From Adiantum capillus-veneris (taxonomy: Eukaryota; Streptophyta; Polypodiopsida; Polypodiales; Pteridaceae), in the NCBI GenBank assembly GCA_014529385.2, contig CM043949.1:147787850-147851849 (forward strand): a stretch of DNA of 64,000 nucleotides. The letters run 5' to 3'. This document shows positions 36,798 to 48,729 of this stretch, piece by piece (within the stretch, counting starts at the first letter, position 1; each line of letters begins with the position of its first letter). The position numbers and the translations under genes were made by a program. The notes under the pieces are model-generated. The model was not told where the DNA came from and did not search any database. It saw only the letters and a list, made by a program, of their open reading frames with translations.

Positions 36798-39700
36798 ATG
36801 ATCTATGAGACCAACTCACGCTTGCGAATAAGCTTTTGGAATTGTAACGGGTATCCATGGAATGCGGGAATTGGCATTGATGAGCTTACCAATGACTCCG
36901 ATGTGATACTTCTTGTCGAAACATGGGAGCATGATGCGCAACGAATTCTTGGATTTGACAAATACGATGTACATTCTTTGATGTGGGCCAAAAATGCAAA
37001 GCAACGAAGAGGCCAAGGAGGCGTAGCATGTATGACCAAAAAGGGTTTGAAAGATGTTTCCATTGTCAAAGAAGATAAGTATAAACGCTACTTATGGCTG
37101 AAAATCAGCCCACCAAATGGTCAAGTCATGTTTGTGGCCGGCTGCTACATTCCTCACTATGACTCCAACTTTTATGCTCGCTTGAATATGGATAGAGATC
37201 AGCCCTTTGTTGAACTAGAGGAAGACATTGCTCATTACAAGGATCAAGGTGAAGTCATTGTTTTTGGAGACATGAATGCTCGCACAAATATGTTACAACA
37301 CAACACACAACAAGTCGACATGCCGCATGTATCAAGAAGAGTGGATGACTCATACATGTATAATCGAAGTTCTAATGATGCAAAAGAAGTGGATCACTAT
37401 GGAAAGTCACTTCTACATATGTGCAATAGTACCGGAATGCTCATTGCAAATGGTGTATCTCTATGGCAAGGCACCAATGACTTTACATGTAGAAAGCACA
37501 ATGGTGCTAGCGTGATTGACTATATGTTGTTCTCAGAAGCCACTCTAGAATGCATACAAAGCTTTACACTTGGTGAATGGAATCCGGAATCGGATCATAG
37601 GATGTTATGTATTGACCTCAAGTGTGGTAAACGGCCCGAGCATGTAGCCTCCAATCATGATGTGAATCATTTGTACCTACGTCTAGACTTCAAACGAGCA
37701 CTTATATATGCTGATATGGTGGACCAAATGTTAAGCATGATAGAGCATCAAGGGAGCCCAACATTAGAATGCAAGTGGAAAGTTTTCAAAGAAGTAATTT
37801 TCTCTTGTGCGAAGGAATGCTTTTCGGTGAAACACATGTCTTGCAAAAGGTCTAAGAAGGGTAGCACCAAGAAGAAATGGTTTGACATGGAATGTAGTCA
37901 AGCCCGAAAACACTTGCTAAGATTGGATGCAATCAAAGACAAGGAAGTTTACTTGGAATGTTCACACACATACAAAGCACTTGTTCAAAAGAAGAGGAGA
38001 AGGTGGGAAGTCGAAAAACAACTTCTTTTAGCACAAGAGAAAGCACATGCATGTGGCAAGTTTTGGCAAAATCTAAAAGGCAAGCGCGTTGAGAGCTTTG
38101 GTGACTTGACTCTTGAGGATATGTATATGCATTGTAAGAACCTCTATGAGCAACCCAATGTTGATAAGATGGAGGGTTGTAGCTCCCTTCCATTTATGTC
38201 TCCCTTCTTTACCATTGAAGATGTATGCCGCGCGCTTGAGAAACTTGCTACTCGCAAGGCAGGTGACCTTCAAGGTGTCAAGGCTGAAATGATTAAATGG
38301 ACAAGCAAGAAAACACGATATTGGATATGCGATATGTTTAACCTTGCACTTCAGTATGGCATGCCTCATGATTGGAGTGCAAATTGGATCAAACCTTCGC
38401 ACAAAGGAGGAGATGTAAACAATGTGAACAACTATCGCACCATAATGGTTGGTTCTTTGATGGCAAAGTTATTTGGATGTATCATGGAGATGAAGATAAG
38501 TGAATGGGCTGAAAAGAATGGCAAACGTGCGCTTGGCCAAGCAGGTTTTCGAAAGCATCATAGCACTATTGATCACCTTGTCACTCTTCGAGTTCTTATG
38601 GAAGCGTCTCGATTGAAAGGAAAAAAGTTGTATTGTTGCTTTGTGGATTTCAAGAAAGCTTTTGACATGGTACCGCGAGGAAATCTTTGGAGACGTATGC
38701 AAAGCCTTCAAGTGCCGAGAGAATTTATGCATGCAGTCTTTCGCATCTACCAAAAAGTGATATGTCGATTACGTATGGGAGATGGAATTTCAGAATTTTT
38801 TGCAAGCACTATTGGTGTCAAACAAGGATGCCCACTTTCCCCAACCCTCTTTGGGCTACTCATTGATGAATTGGAATACATGGTTCTTGATTTTATGCAG
38901 CAAGAAGGCATAGAAGAGGTTAAGATTGGAAATGCGGTGATCATGCTTTTGCTTTATGCCGATGATGTAGTGCTCTTGGCACATACCTTAGAAGATGCAC
39001 AAAAGCTTATGAGTGTCTTGGAACGCTTTTGCCTACATAGCGGGCTGATCGTGAATGGATCCAAAACCAAGGTTATGCTTGTAAAGACCCTCAATGACGA
39101 AAATCCATGCATTGTATACAACAATGAGAAACTTGAAGTGGTAGATCACTTCAAGTACCTTGGCCTTGAGGTTCCATCCAATCATAAATGGAAGGATTGT
39201 GCAATGCGTCGCTTGGAAGCCGGAAAGAGGGCTTATTATGCATTTGAGAACATGTGCAATGCAGGAGAGATCAAGTGTTGGGCTCTCAAAAAGTACCTCT
39301 TTGACACATTGGTGACACCGGTGCTTCTTTATGGAGTGGAGGTGTGGGGTGGAAGTATCGGGAAGTCTACTTGGAAAGAGTTTGAGAATGTCCAAAAGCG
39401 TTTTCTCACCAACTTTCTCCAAGTCAAGACACAAACACCCTACATGCTCTTACTTCTTGAGTCCGGATCGCTTCCCATTGAGGTCTTGGGCATGGAAAGG
39501 GTTGTGGAGTACATGCGTAAGACACAACGTAGCCCTTTGCATCGACTTCCTAGAATCGCATACGAAGCAAGTCAAAAGGTTCAAAAGACATGCAAGAGCA
39601 AAATACTAAGTTCGGGGTGGATGCTTGATATCAAGAAATGGTTTGGAAGATGGGATGCATGTCACTTGGTCAAGGATGCGTCGATCGACTCCCAAGTTAA

Positions 39701-40178
39701 TGAGGCCTTCTTACAACGCCAATGTATCATGGCTTGGGAGAAATCCGGAGGTTCTCGCTTCAGCCATTACACCACACACGTTGCCCCAAACTACAAATCT
39801 CTCTTCTTCTCGAAACGAGGTAACCGAACCCATTCCTACATCCTTGAGCCCATCCCGTTGAGTGCGATCCGCACCATTGCCTCCATTCGTCTTAGCTCCC
39901 ATTCTCTACGCTGCGAGACAGGACGTTGGGGCACTGGCGAGGAGTGTCATCGACTTTGCACCTTATGCCCTCGTCAAGTGCGAGAGAGTGAGTACCACAC
40001 ACTACTTGAGTGCTCAGCTTTTGACCACATTAGGTCCTCTTTTCCCCATATATTCAGCCATGAGCTCTCCCTACATACCTTCCTCTCCCAACCACGATGT
40101 GGACTCTCTATTGCGACGCTCATTTCAGCCATTTTTGAGCATCGAGAGTCACTTATGAACTCCACTCACACCACGTGA
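36798..40178 (+). CDS. LINE ORF2 protein: endonuclease and reverse transcriptase
   Basis: A 1126-residue protein that nicks target DNA and copies the LINE RNA at the nick. The apurinic-type endonuclease domain comes first: FWNCNG (about residue 14), ETWEHD (about 42), GDMNAR (about 157) and SDHRML (about 264). The reverse transcriptase follows with FVDFKKAFD (about 615), GVKQGCPLSP (about 673) and the catalytic YADD (about 720). The C-terminus has a CTLCP...YHTLLEC zinc-type motif from about residue 1054. All key residues seen are intact and the frame is uninterrupted, so it could still be active. It shares its frame with ORF1 across one UAG, so reinitiation or readthrough are both possible routes of expression. 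Confidence 0.95.
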   Translation: MIYETNSRLRISFWNCNGYPWNAGIGIDELTNDSDVILLVETWEHDAQRILGFDKYDVHSLMWAKNAKQRRGQGGVACMTKKGLKDVSIVKEDKYKRYLWLKISPPNGQVMFVAGCYIPHYDSNFYARLNMDRDQPFVELEEDIAHYKDQGEVIVFGDMNARTNMLQHNTQQVDMPHVSRRVDDSYMYNRSSNDAKEVDHYGKSLLHMCNSTGMLIANGVSLWQGTNDFTCRKHNGASVIDYMLFSEATLECIQSFTLGEWNPESDHRMLCIDLKCGKRPEHVASNHDVNHLYLRLDFKRALIYADMVDQMLSMIEHQGSPTLECKWKVFKEVIFSCAKECFSVKHMSCKRSKKGSTKKKWFDMECSQARKHLLRLDAIKDKEVYLECSHTYKALVQKKRRRWEVEKQLLLAQEKAHACGKFWQNLKGKRVESFGDLTLEDMYMHCKNLYEQPNVDKMEGCSSLPFMSPFFTIEDVCRALEKLATRKAGDLQGVKAEMIKWTSKKTRYWICDMFNLALQYGMPHDWSANWIKPSHKGGDVNNVNNYRTIMVGSLMAKLFGCIMEMKISEWAEKNGKRALGQAGFRKHHSTIDHLVTLRVLMEASRLKGKKLYCCFVDFKKAFDMVPRGNLWRRMQSLQVPREFMHAVFRIYQKVICRLRMGDGISEFFASTIGVKQGCPLSPTLFGLLIDELEYMVLDFMQQEGIEEVKIGNAVIMLLLYADDVVLLAHTLEDAQKLMSVLERFCLHSGLIVNGSKTKVMLVKTLNDENPCIVYNNEKLEVVDHFKYLGLEVPSNHKWKDCAMRRLEAGKRAYYAFENMCNAGEIKCWALKKYLFDTLVTPVLLYGVEVWGGSIGKSTWKEFENVQKRFLTNFLQVKTQTPYMLLLLESGSLPIEVLGMERVVEYMRKTQRSPLHRLPRIAYEASQKVQKTCKSKILSSGWMLDIKKWFGRWDACHLVKDASIDSQVNEAFLQRQCIMAWEKSGGSRFSHYTTHVAPNYKSLFFSKRGNRTHSYILEPIPLSAIRTIASIRLSSHSLRCETGRWGTGEECHRLCTLCPRQVRESEYHTLLECSAFDHIRSSFPHIFSHELSLHTFLSQPRCGLSIATLISAIFEHRESLMNSTHTT

Positions 40179-40589
40179 CATGTTCATTTGGTCCCATAGG
40201 TCATATTTGACCTCCCAGGACGATAATAGAACTATCTATCTATCTATCTATCTATCTCTCTCTCTCTCCTACTCAATTGGCGATGCACTTTGTACATACT
40301 CAAGCTAGCTGAGTGAAGAGATGCATCTCATGGGTAAAAAAAGAGATCTGACATGATGACATGCCACTCGGCCTACTGCACGCACCAAGACAGTAAATAG
40401 GGTAGCCCACAGTATGATGACCACCCCTCGCACTCTCGGCACCAATGACCACCAGTTGCCCACCCCTAGGATTGCTTGCTTGACTTATGCAAGATGGATC
40501 GCTAGCGTGAGAACTGGCCAGGCTCACGAGGGAGAGCACCTAGTGTCTGTATGGTTCATACCAGAACTATTTCTCTTTACAATCTAGCT

Positions 40590-40598
40590 TAATTCCAC

Positions 40599-40647
<49 letters not shown>

Positions 40648-40721
40648 CTTCCCCTTCCCCTTAACACACACACACACATGCTTCAATTGGCGCGTGCTAC
40701 CATGTTTTCAACTGATGCCGA

Positions 40722-40762
<41 letters not shown>

Positions 40763-40987
40763 CCCCCCCCCCCCCCCCCCCCCCCCCAAAGGCCACGGAA
40801 TTGTGTCAGCTTCTCCAAGCCCCTACTACCATAACCGACTGCATAAGTTCACACGTTCCAGAGGTGCTCCATTCTTCGCCGCATGGCATGGCTAAGAGCT
40901 TGACAATTCCATAAAGAAATAGAATACATTGATTTACTTTAAAATTATTTCAATCAAGGGAAAAAGATTTGGCACTCTTTTTGAGAC

Positions 40988-41030
<43 letters not shown>

Positions 41031-41156
41031 AAATACATGCTTCAATTGGCACGTGCTACCATGTTTGCATCTGATGCCGAGCAACTCTCTCTCTCTCTCT
41101 CTCTCTACATGTTTTAACTGGCGTGTGTTGCCATGTTTGCAACCGACGCCGTAAGC

Positions 41157-41220
<64 letters not shown>

Positions 41221-41441
41221 TGAAGGCCATGGAATTGTGTCAGGTTCTCCAAGCCCTTACTACCATAAATCAATTGCATGCACATGTTTGAGAGGTGCTC
41301 TATTCTTTGCCGCGTGGCATGGCTAAGAGCTTGACAATTCCATAAAAAATAGAATACATTGATTTACTTTAAAATTATTTCAATCAAGGAATAAAGATTT
41401 GGCACTCTTTTTGAGACCTCTCTCTCTCTCTCTTACGCACA

Positions 41442-41490
<49 letters not shown>
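40590..41490. repeat. Tandem duplication (~433-bp period) packed with microsatellites
   Basis: AAGGCCACGGAATTGTGTCA (about 40789) recurs as AAGGCCATGGAATTGTGTCA (about 41222). The following roughly 200 bases, to GGCACTCTTTTTGAGACC, also repeat. A shorter unit, CATGTTT then TGATGCCGAG then AACTCTCT, occurs three times (about 40676, 41036 and 41108). CT runs lie at 40603-40648, 40725-40760, 40989-41006, 41083-41105, 41160-41217 and 41445-41490. A C run of about 27 bases lies at 40761-40787. No gene. Confidence 0.88.
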
Positions 41491-41495
<5 letters not shown>

Positions 41496-41610
41496 GAGGC
41501 TATTTGAGATCAATATTCGATTAAAATTGGGGTTTAGTGTATTAATTGCAAAATCTTAGCTAGATTCCAAGTTTGCCTTGAAGTAAACAGGAAATTTTTT
41601 TTTAGTGTAC
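41491..41610 (-). repeat. Dispersed repeat family R1 copy
   Basis: It shares GAGGCTATTTGAGAT, GGGGTTTAGTGTATT, TAGATTCCAAGTTTGCC and TTGAAGTAAA with other members. It lies just after a CT run, as if inserted at or next to it. Confidence 0.5.
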
Positions 41611-42436
41611 ATAGGAACAATTTCTTAAATTGTAAACTTTTATGGCCATTGGCTTTCCAAAAACAAAATTGAGCCACCCTTCAATTGGCTTTCAAAAGGA
41701 AAAGTAAAGTCTAGAAAAGTAGTGTCAAACTTTCTTTTTGGCCTGCTAACGAAAGGCCTTAGTGTTGGGCTAGCTTGGGTGTTCTTTCACGGATGGCATC
41801 CTCATGGACGGCCATCACTTTTCGAGGTGAGAAGGCGTGCAAAATTTTTCTTAGAGTTGCAAGAACATAGAGTACGGCCTGGGGCTTGTCAGAGCTCAGC
41901 ATTTGAGCATGCGCGCCATCCCTCACCTTGTTTTTCACGTGTGGTGTTGCTCATTGCAAGGAAGTCAAATCTGCCTGGAGTAGCACATGCGAGCTTGACA
42001 TGTCCTCAGGAGTTCCATCACCTCAATGTGTCATGGCTTCAAGCTTTCGTCCGCCATCACCATCCCCTCCCTCTTCAACCTTCCTTCTCGCTTGTTGATT
42101 CTTCCTCCTGCACTGCCTTCGTCCTACTTTACTTTCCCTAGGCTTCCATTCCCAGAGGTACCCCCACTACGAAGCCTTTGCATACTCTACTTCTCTGCTC
42201 TCAATTTAGGGTTTTCTTTCTCTCTTGCGCAGCTTCTCGCCCTCACATGTGTACCAGAGGTTGAAGGTTGGCTCCATTAATGCATGCTGCAAGACACGAG
42301 CCACTGCAAACGGGTGCCATAACTGTTGGGGTGGCCTAGGGTCTCATGAGAAGGGGCAAAAAGAAGCAATGGGTCCAGCTATAGTCAAGGAGGAGGTGTA
42401 GATGGAGAAGATGGAGGACATTGTGGCTACCTTGCT
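41611..42436. other. Sequence upstream of the kinase fragment, no firm gene
   Basis: A 139-codon frame at 41722-42141 has no recognisable domain and reads like a chance frame. Nothing else is supported. Confidence 0.35.
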
Positions 42437-42793
42437 ATGGATGTGACATGTCTCGATTGGGTGTATGGGACGACAGGGTATGTAGATCCCGAGTACCATC
42501 AATGCTATCAAGTGAGCAACAAGAGCAATGTGTACAGCTTTGGGGTTGTTTTGCTTGAGATGCCAACGGGAAAGAGGGCATTAGATATGGGTAGAGCGCC
42601 CCATGAAATCAACCTATCGGCATACTCCATAGCCAAGATTCAAGGGAACGCTCTGCATGAGCTTTTGGAACTGCATCTGATGTCTCTTACTACTTTGCAA
42701 GTTGTCAATCTTGCCTTTTCCTTCATTGCACTGTAACATGATGCCTACCCCAACATGAAGGAGGTAGATTCCCAGCTCCACTTCATTCCTTGA
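42437..42793 (+). pseudogene. Receptor-like protein kinase fragment
   Basis: The translation [15 protein letters not shown] followed by [17 protein letters not shown] and PTGKRALD matches kinase subdomains VIII-IX of plant receptor-like kinases, closest in pattern to the wall-associated type. The usual KSDVYSFG has Asn for the invariant Asp of subdomain IX. After a stop at 42734, the same frame continues as DAYPNMKEVDSQLHF, the kinase C-terminal RP.MKEV motif. The catalytic loop, DFG and ATP-binding parts are absent. So this is a decayed fragment, probably carried here by duplication or a mobile element. Signalling function is lost. Confidence 0.82.
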
Positions 42794-42829
42794 ACATGAA
42801 GGAGGTAGCTTCCTAGCTCCACTTCATTT
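42754..42829 (+). repeat. 40-bp tandem duplication in the kinase fragment
   Basis: AACATGAAGGAGGTAG...CCACTTCATT occurs at about 42754 and again at about 42794, with a few differences. Confidence 0.85.
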
Positions 42830-43041
42830 GTTTTGTAGCCTTGTATGTAAGTGAAGGTACCAAGCTCTAATCTACAGAAAATTGTTTAGCTTTCCAGGTT
42901 TCTCTCTATTAACCCTAGTTAACTTAGCAAACCCTGATTAGAGCTTGTCTCCCTCCCTTGCTTCATCTCTCAACAAAGCTGCCATGTTGACTCCCCTCTC
43001 TCCAGCTCTGTTTTGTAGGTTTTTTGAAACACACTTTTTTC

Positions 43042-43081
<40 letters not shown>

Positions 43082-46027
43082 CAGAGCTTGATCAGTCTAT
43101 CGAAGCTCCTGTCTGTAGCTCACTAACAGCTAGCCATTCTTCTTAGTGTGATTCCTTTTATGCTCAACCGTCAAGCAGGCCCTGCCACAGCCAGTGATGA
43201 AGATCATCACCCTCTTCTATCGTAGGAGAATCCCTATTTTGATAGCCGCTCTAGCTGCTTGGTCGAACACCGCAAGGGTGCTTCCAAAGATGCCCCCAAG
43301 AAGGAACTTTATTTGATCTCTTTCATGGTTCTTTGTAAGATAGGCTTCTTGCCTGCTACTTTTCTTAATTCCAACTGAAATTGTGTAGAGCATAATTGTC
43401 GTCATTGTTCTTGCTTGTCAGGAATGCTTGAACATGGGAGCTTCACATTGTTAAATTCATCTTGCTTGATTGAACAATAATGATACAACTTGTAAATCTA
43501 CCATATGGCAACATTTTGGATTTTGAACTCTTACTCTACAGTTTTGTCATAACCAAGCTACCACATATGTAGTCAGTTTTTCTTTAAGCTCTATGCTATA
43601 TATACAGGCTTCTTGCCTGATTTTGTTTGTATATTCTTCTATGCATGTATACTTCCTGCTCAAGTGGGATATTGTCAGGGGTCGCTCATTGAATGCCCAC
43701 ATGCATGCAATACAAATTTTGCATTGATGACTTCTCTATCATTTTGTCAAAAAGTTTGACTCCAAACAGCATCCAAATCAACCATGAAAAGGTCAAATTT
43801 TTGACTCATCATCCATTGGATGCATGTTCCATAGATAGTATCATGCTACACTTTTATTGTACATCTATCACCATAAAAAATGGCAAGCCTTCAAGTTGTA
43901 GCTCAGCACATATACACAAGCATTACTGGACTAAGATTGTTTCATTGGAATTGAGACATATATTCGGTGGACTCGAGCTTTGACACATGAGCCATGGTGC
44001 TTGATTTGTGCATCATAGATCATGCAGTGCAATTGAGGCTGTTCTTTTTTGCCTTGCATTACAGAAAGAGATAAAACAAAAATACAGCACACATCAAGAA
44101 GCTAGTCCAAACCATTAATGTTGCAATGATATATACTGCAAGGTTTTGACTTAAAGCAAAATTTTCTTTAGATGCGAAGTTTCTAAGAGATCCAAGTGCC
44201 AAGCCATGGCAAAACCAGCTGGCCCTATCAACGTGGGTCATGAAAAGTGCCTCTTACATTGAAATCTTGAAAAATAACACACCCAAAATTATGTCTTTAC
44301 AAGTGAATGGTCACCCTCTTTCTGGTCGTTGTCCTTTATTAAAAACTTTTTGGAATGTTTCGACGTCTTTGATTGCTGGACACTACAAAATCTCTGGTTC
44401 TTTGAGAGTCCTAAGTCCTGTCACTTGTTGGTGGATGGCCTCCAATTGATGCACACTATTTGTAAAAGGAAGACCCATTACCTTTAAAAAGTGGTCATGT
44501 CTCAAGGTGACGTCCAAGCAGTCCAGTGTAAAAGCTGGCATCCTCACAACTAATTACATTCCCTAGTAATCTTGAAGAATGAATGGAAGAGATTCCACCA
44601 ATGGTCAAATCATTTGATCATAACCTTTTCCGCCTACGTGCAAACAATGGTGTAAGCCACCTCAGAGCAGTTTTGCACGGCTGGGGGTGCTACCCCTACC
44701 ATGCATCATCCATTTCGGAGTTTATCCATTTAAAGTAGCAACCACCATGTATGCAAGTTGTTCGCTCGCAACACTCAGTGGGGGTAGAAAATGCAATCTC
44801 CAACTCTACTAAAATTGACAGAGTGGAGCAAGGAAAGCGTAGTTGGTTGATGTCAGTAGGTGGGGTTTAAACCATGCCCATGCAAATGCGTCCTTATTCC
44901 TTGTTTAGCGTTGGTATATGCAATACTAGTTTTGCCTAGAATTCGCCTAGGGTGGAGGCTAAATCCAACCCTTTCCAGAAGTTGATTTGGATGTTGGGAC
45001 TAGTTCTAAAAGTACCTCACCCCCTACTTGGGAGCTAGTAGATAGCATCGTTTACCTCACAGAAGAGCTAAGTCCAAAGCCTCCTCTTCCAAAATTATAT
45101 TCCAGTGAAGCTCCCAGCATAACAATTGGAACCTATAACAAGGATCATCATTGCAAAAAAATCCCCCTCTCCACTAACCTTTGAAGCTATGTTAAACTCA
45201 TACATAGATTCTTGACTTTTAGTAAAAAACAAGCCATGATCATAGTGACCATCCTACCTTTGAAAGGAAGCTAGTTGATTATCAAAGAGTAATTGCAAGA
45301 TAGGAGGAGTTGTCCCATGGATTGCCATGTCTTAGTGCTAAGCACTTTAGCTTCATTCCAAAAAAAACAAGGCCTCATGTACTAAGAGGGGTTGCCAAGG
45401 ACTGACATTGAGCGCCTTAGCTCTCATTCCAACCAAAGTAAGGACCATGTGACTCTGGGACACACAGTCGAAAGCCATGCAAAAGTGGCAACAAGCTTTT
45501 TGCCACAACAAAAGTTAATAGTTGGTTATGAAGGCATGTCAGAGGGGCAGCCTCACTTACCCGTTCACCTTTTGAAGGCGGTGGCCAACTGCAAAAGTGC
45601 ATGCAAGAGAGACAAAAGTCTAGACTTGATATGTGGTGCTCGTCATGGAATGTGGTCGAGCTCTGCGCCTTGTTATCAGACATTTTCTGAAGGAAAAGAG
45701 CAACTGATGCTTCATATCCTGGTGTGACAAAATGACAAGCCATGTTTCAAAAATAAAGATGGTCGTCTGTCTAGTGTGATAGGGGCCTAAGAGCTCACAA
45801 ACACCTATATGGGTAAGTAACACATAAAAAATTTGCCTCCTTCAGAATCACAAAACCTTTTCAACTATTGAGCCGGACATAATAATAATGGGTATTTTTA
45901 CCTATAGCAAAATCTTAGTAGGCCATCGTGATCCTCCACCTTGTTATATTTACTTAATAGGTTGAGTGTTGAAAGTTGAAACGTTCACAGATTCCAAGTT
46001 TCATAAGAAAGAGACATTTTGTAAGAT
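42830..46027. other. Anonymous sequence
   Basis: An (AT)n run lies at 43044-43076. Frames up to about 110 codons (for example 43693-43983 and 45392-45727) show no domain, repeat or codon signal that I trust. I see no RNA gene. Confidence 0.4.
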
Positions 46028-46112
46028 TTTCTTTCAAGTGAAGCAGAGAGTGACACATGAATGCCTTCTCCTTCCTCAAAAAATTTAAGGTGCTTCATAT
46101 ATAGTATAGAAT
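46028..46112 (+). repeat. Stray end fragment of the GTCATATAGT array unit
   Basis: AGAGAGTGACACATGAATGCC, CTCCTTCCTCAAAAAATTTAA-like sequence and ATATATAGTATAGA match the unit ends at 10.6, 11.0 and 33.4 kb. The strings are given here as similarity, not an exact copy. Confidence 0.6.
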
Positions 46113-46458
46113 GGATTAAGGCCAAGCTCTCCTACATCCTTAATCTTCCAGACTCTTGGCCACTCTGCAGGGAAGCTCAAGAGCCAATCTTTTTGGTGCC
46201 TTTCTTCCAATCAAAGGCAGTAGGCCATGCACAACGTTAAGAACGACTCTCCAACCTTGGTTGTCCACTACTCACATGCCCACACCCAAGTACGGACACG
46301 TAATAACTCCCCCTTACAATGCTATGCTAAAATCTTGGCTATGCCCCTGTTTGATTTCCGCCTGCTTGGTAGATGAATTGTCTACCCAAGATCACCTCCA
46401 TTGTAGGTCGTTTAGGAGTATGGGTTGTCGATAGCACTTGCCCTCAGTAAGTCGACGC

Positions 46459-46460
<2 letters not shown>

Positions 46461-46525
<65 letters not shown>
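46461..46525. repeat. (GA)n microsatellite
   Basis: About 65 bases of GA. Confidence 0.95.
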
Positions 46526-46526
<1 letters not shown>

Positions 46527-47984
46527 ACTTTTCCGCTGTTTTGTAGGAGGTGCGGCTATGTTTCACACCAAGAGGGGAGTTGGGCATACGTGGGTGGTGG
46601 ACAAGGAACCCCCACAGAGAAAGCGGATGGGGGCCGAGAGGCAATTCCATGAGCAATGCAAGTGATTGAGTGTGCAGGAAGAGCTGTGAGGTGCACATGG
46701 AGAATCAAAATAAGCCTATAAAAAATACATGCTGAATATATTCTACAAAATGACACAGAGGGGGGGCTTTGTTGCAGAGGGGACTCGGGGAATTTTTGAG
46801 AAGGGAGAGTGGAGTGAGAATCAGGAGGTTAAAAAACGTTGTTAGGAGTTTTTTGGAGCAAGGGATTGTGCATATGTACATATACATGCATGGTGCATCA
46901 AATAAAGAATTGCCCATTTTTCAAAGCCAGGTGGTTACGTGGGGCCCACATGTGTACAGGTAGGACTTGGTGTACATAGTGCATTGATTTTCACTATTAC
47001 CAGTACCACTGTGTTTTCTCTACAATAAAAGGAGTCGGTAGCACGTAAAACTTCTCGAGGAAGCTATTCGCGGGCCGACGACATGAGGTAATCAGGTGTG
47101 TCAGATGGCATCGAGTGGCGTCAGGAGGTCGAACGGGGTCAATACTTGCACGCGGAGAAGTATGGACACGACGTGGGTGTTTTCTTGTGATACTTATGCA
47201 GAAAGGTCATCATGAGGACCACTTTTTGGGGCCACTTCACGTGGTTGCGGGATGCATTATTTGGAAAAACTGAGTGCCAGGTGTGCGGATGATGCAAAAA
47301 GGTGACAACTATGCACTGCGAGGTCAGTTTTTGGCCTGTTCGGGGTCCGTTTGAGGTCATCTAAAATGCCATGGGTGCCCAACTAATAAAGATAAGTGTG
47401 GGAATTGAAAAAATGGAGAGGAGACCAGAAAAAAACGTGGAGAAGAGAGGAGGAACAGTCGCAAGTGTTTTTTTGCTGTTTTTGGAGCATTTTTTGGCCC
47501 TAAACTGCTCATCCGAGGTCGGATTTGAGCACTGTGACATTGTAGGGTGGGGTTTTTGGGCGTTCCGGACGCAATGGCGCTGTCCATTTTTCCAAATTCC
47601 TCATAGATTTTCTGCTATTTTTCTGTGTAGTCATCTCCGGTAAGTGAAGCCGCTGCTTAACTTTGTGGTTGTATCTGGTGTATTTCCTCAATACTGTGTA
47701 AACTATTTGCCCCATTGGTGTTGGGCTGAGCTTCATTGAGTCTAAATAACAGAAATTTTCCTCCTTTGAGCTGAATTGAGAGTGTGTGTGTGAGTGTGTA
47801 TGTGTGAGTGTTGAGTGGGCCAGTGGGAAATCTCTCTCTTCTCACTCCGTCTGTGTGTTTCCTATCTCGGCCAGGCTGGTTGTGTAAGCTGAGTGGTGCC
47901 CCATAATGTGTGTGTGTGTGTATCATTCCAAGAGTGTATGTCGGGTCATTATAGAGGCGTTGTGTGTGTTTCCATCCCCCTCAC
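46526..47984 (+). other. Possible 5' LTR region of Gypsy element C
   Basis: This stretch ends CCCCCTCACA just before a Gypsy-type primer site at about 47990, so at least its right part should be LTR. It holds GT-rich patches (47780-47815 and 47906-47920). I cannot fix the left end, because the partner LTR is not in the window. No gene is seen. Confidence 0.4.
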
Positions 47985-47990
47985 ATTCTT

Positions 47991-48008
47991 TTGGCGCCCC
48001 CACGGAGG
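47991..48008 (+). other. Candidate primer-binding site of element C
   Basis: TTGGCGCCCCCACGG follows a CTCACA end. Many plant Gypsy elements have a TGGCGCC-type site here. The exact tRNA is not clear. Confidence 0.55.
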
Positions 48009-48729
48009 ATCTTCTTTGAGTACCTTCTGCTTCGAGCTTCAAGCTTCGAGATTCGGGGCTACAGGTTATAGGTTACATGTTAGGTTACAGGGACATGTAC
48101 AAGTACAGGTGATTCACACAGATACAGGTAGTTGGAGCACCCTTTTTGTGACCTCGCCATAGGTTATGTACTAGTGAGTCCTACTTGATGCTCGGGTTCT
48201 ATTGTTGACAGTTTATGCATACATATACAGTCTATATTTTGGGTTCCTACTGCTCTATTTCTGGGGAAACTCTGCCAAAATTTTCCCAAGTTTTGATGGC
48301 TGGTTTTCTTGTCTTTTGAGCCATTTATGCTGTTATGCTGCTGAAATTATGGCAAATTCAGAGGATAAGTCAGTTGTGCCTTTTTGGGAGCTACATGGTT
48401 GGCTTTAATGGATGATCAAAATGGACCTCAATTCACTCCTTTTCATTTAACTCAAAGAATCCAGATAAATGTTCACGTGTCTAGGAAGATTTTTTTCTAG
48501 CAGCGCATAGTCTTTATGTTTGGGCCAAGAAGATTAAGAGAGATACTGGAATGTCCTTTGCCTGTTGTAATTCCAATGATCAACTATGAAAACTCATTTG
48601 ATGTGCATGTGTTTGTCCTTATCTAAAGTTGAGCTCCATTGAAGTTTCTGGGAACTGAGTCAGTCAAAAAAGTTTGGGTTCTTGTACGTGTGTTCGAAGA
48701 GGTTCTCAAAGCATTAAGCTTGGGTAGCC
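48009..48729 (+). other. Leader of element C
   Basis: The roughly 720-base leader carries GGGGAAACTCTGCC at about 48258 followed by a TTTTCCCA stretch, as in the Copia leader. A few bases later a short frame starts MANSEDKSVVPFWELHGWL (48349-48408), which resembles a Copia-type gag opening. This may be a trapped fragment. No other coding is seen. Confidence 0.5.

Noticed and set aside
41722-42141. 139-codon open frame upstream of the kinase fragment
   Set aside because: No domain, no repeat homology and odd composition. It is most likely a chance frame.
45392-45743. Overlapping frames of about 110 codons on both strands
   Set aside because: Shadow frames of each other, with no recognisable motif.
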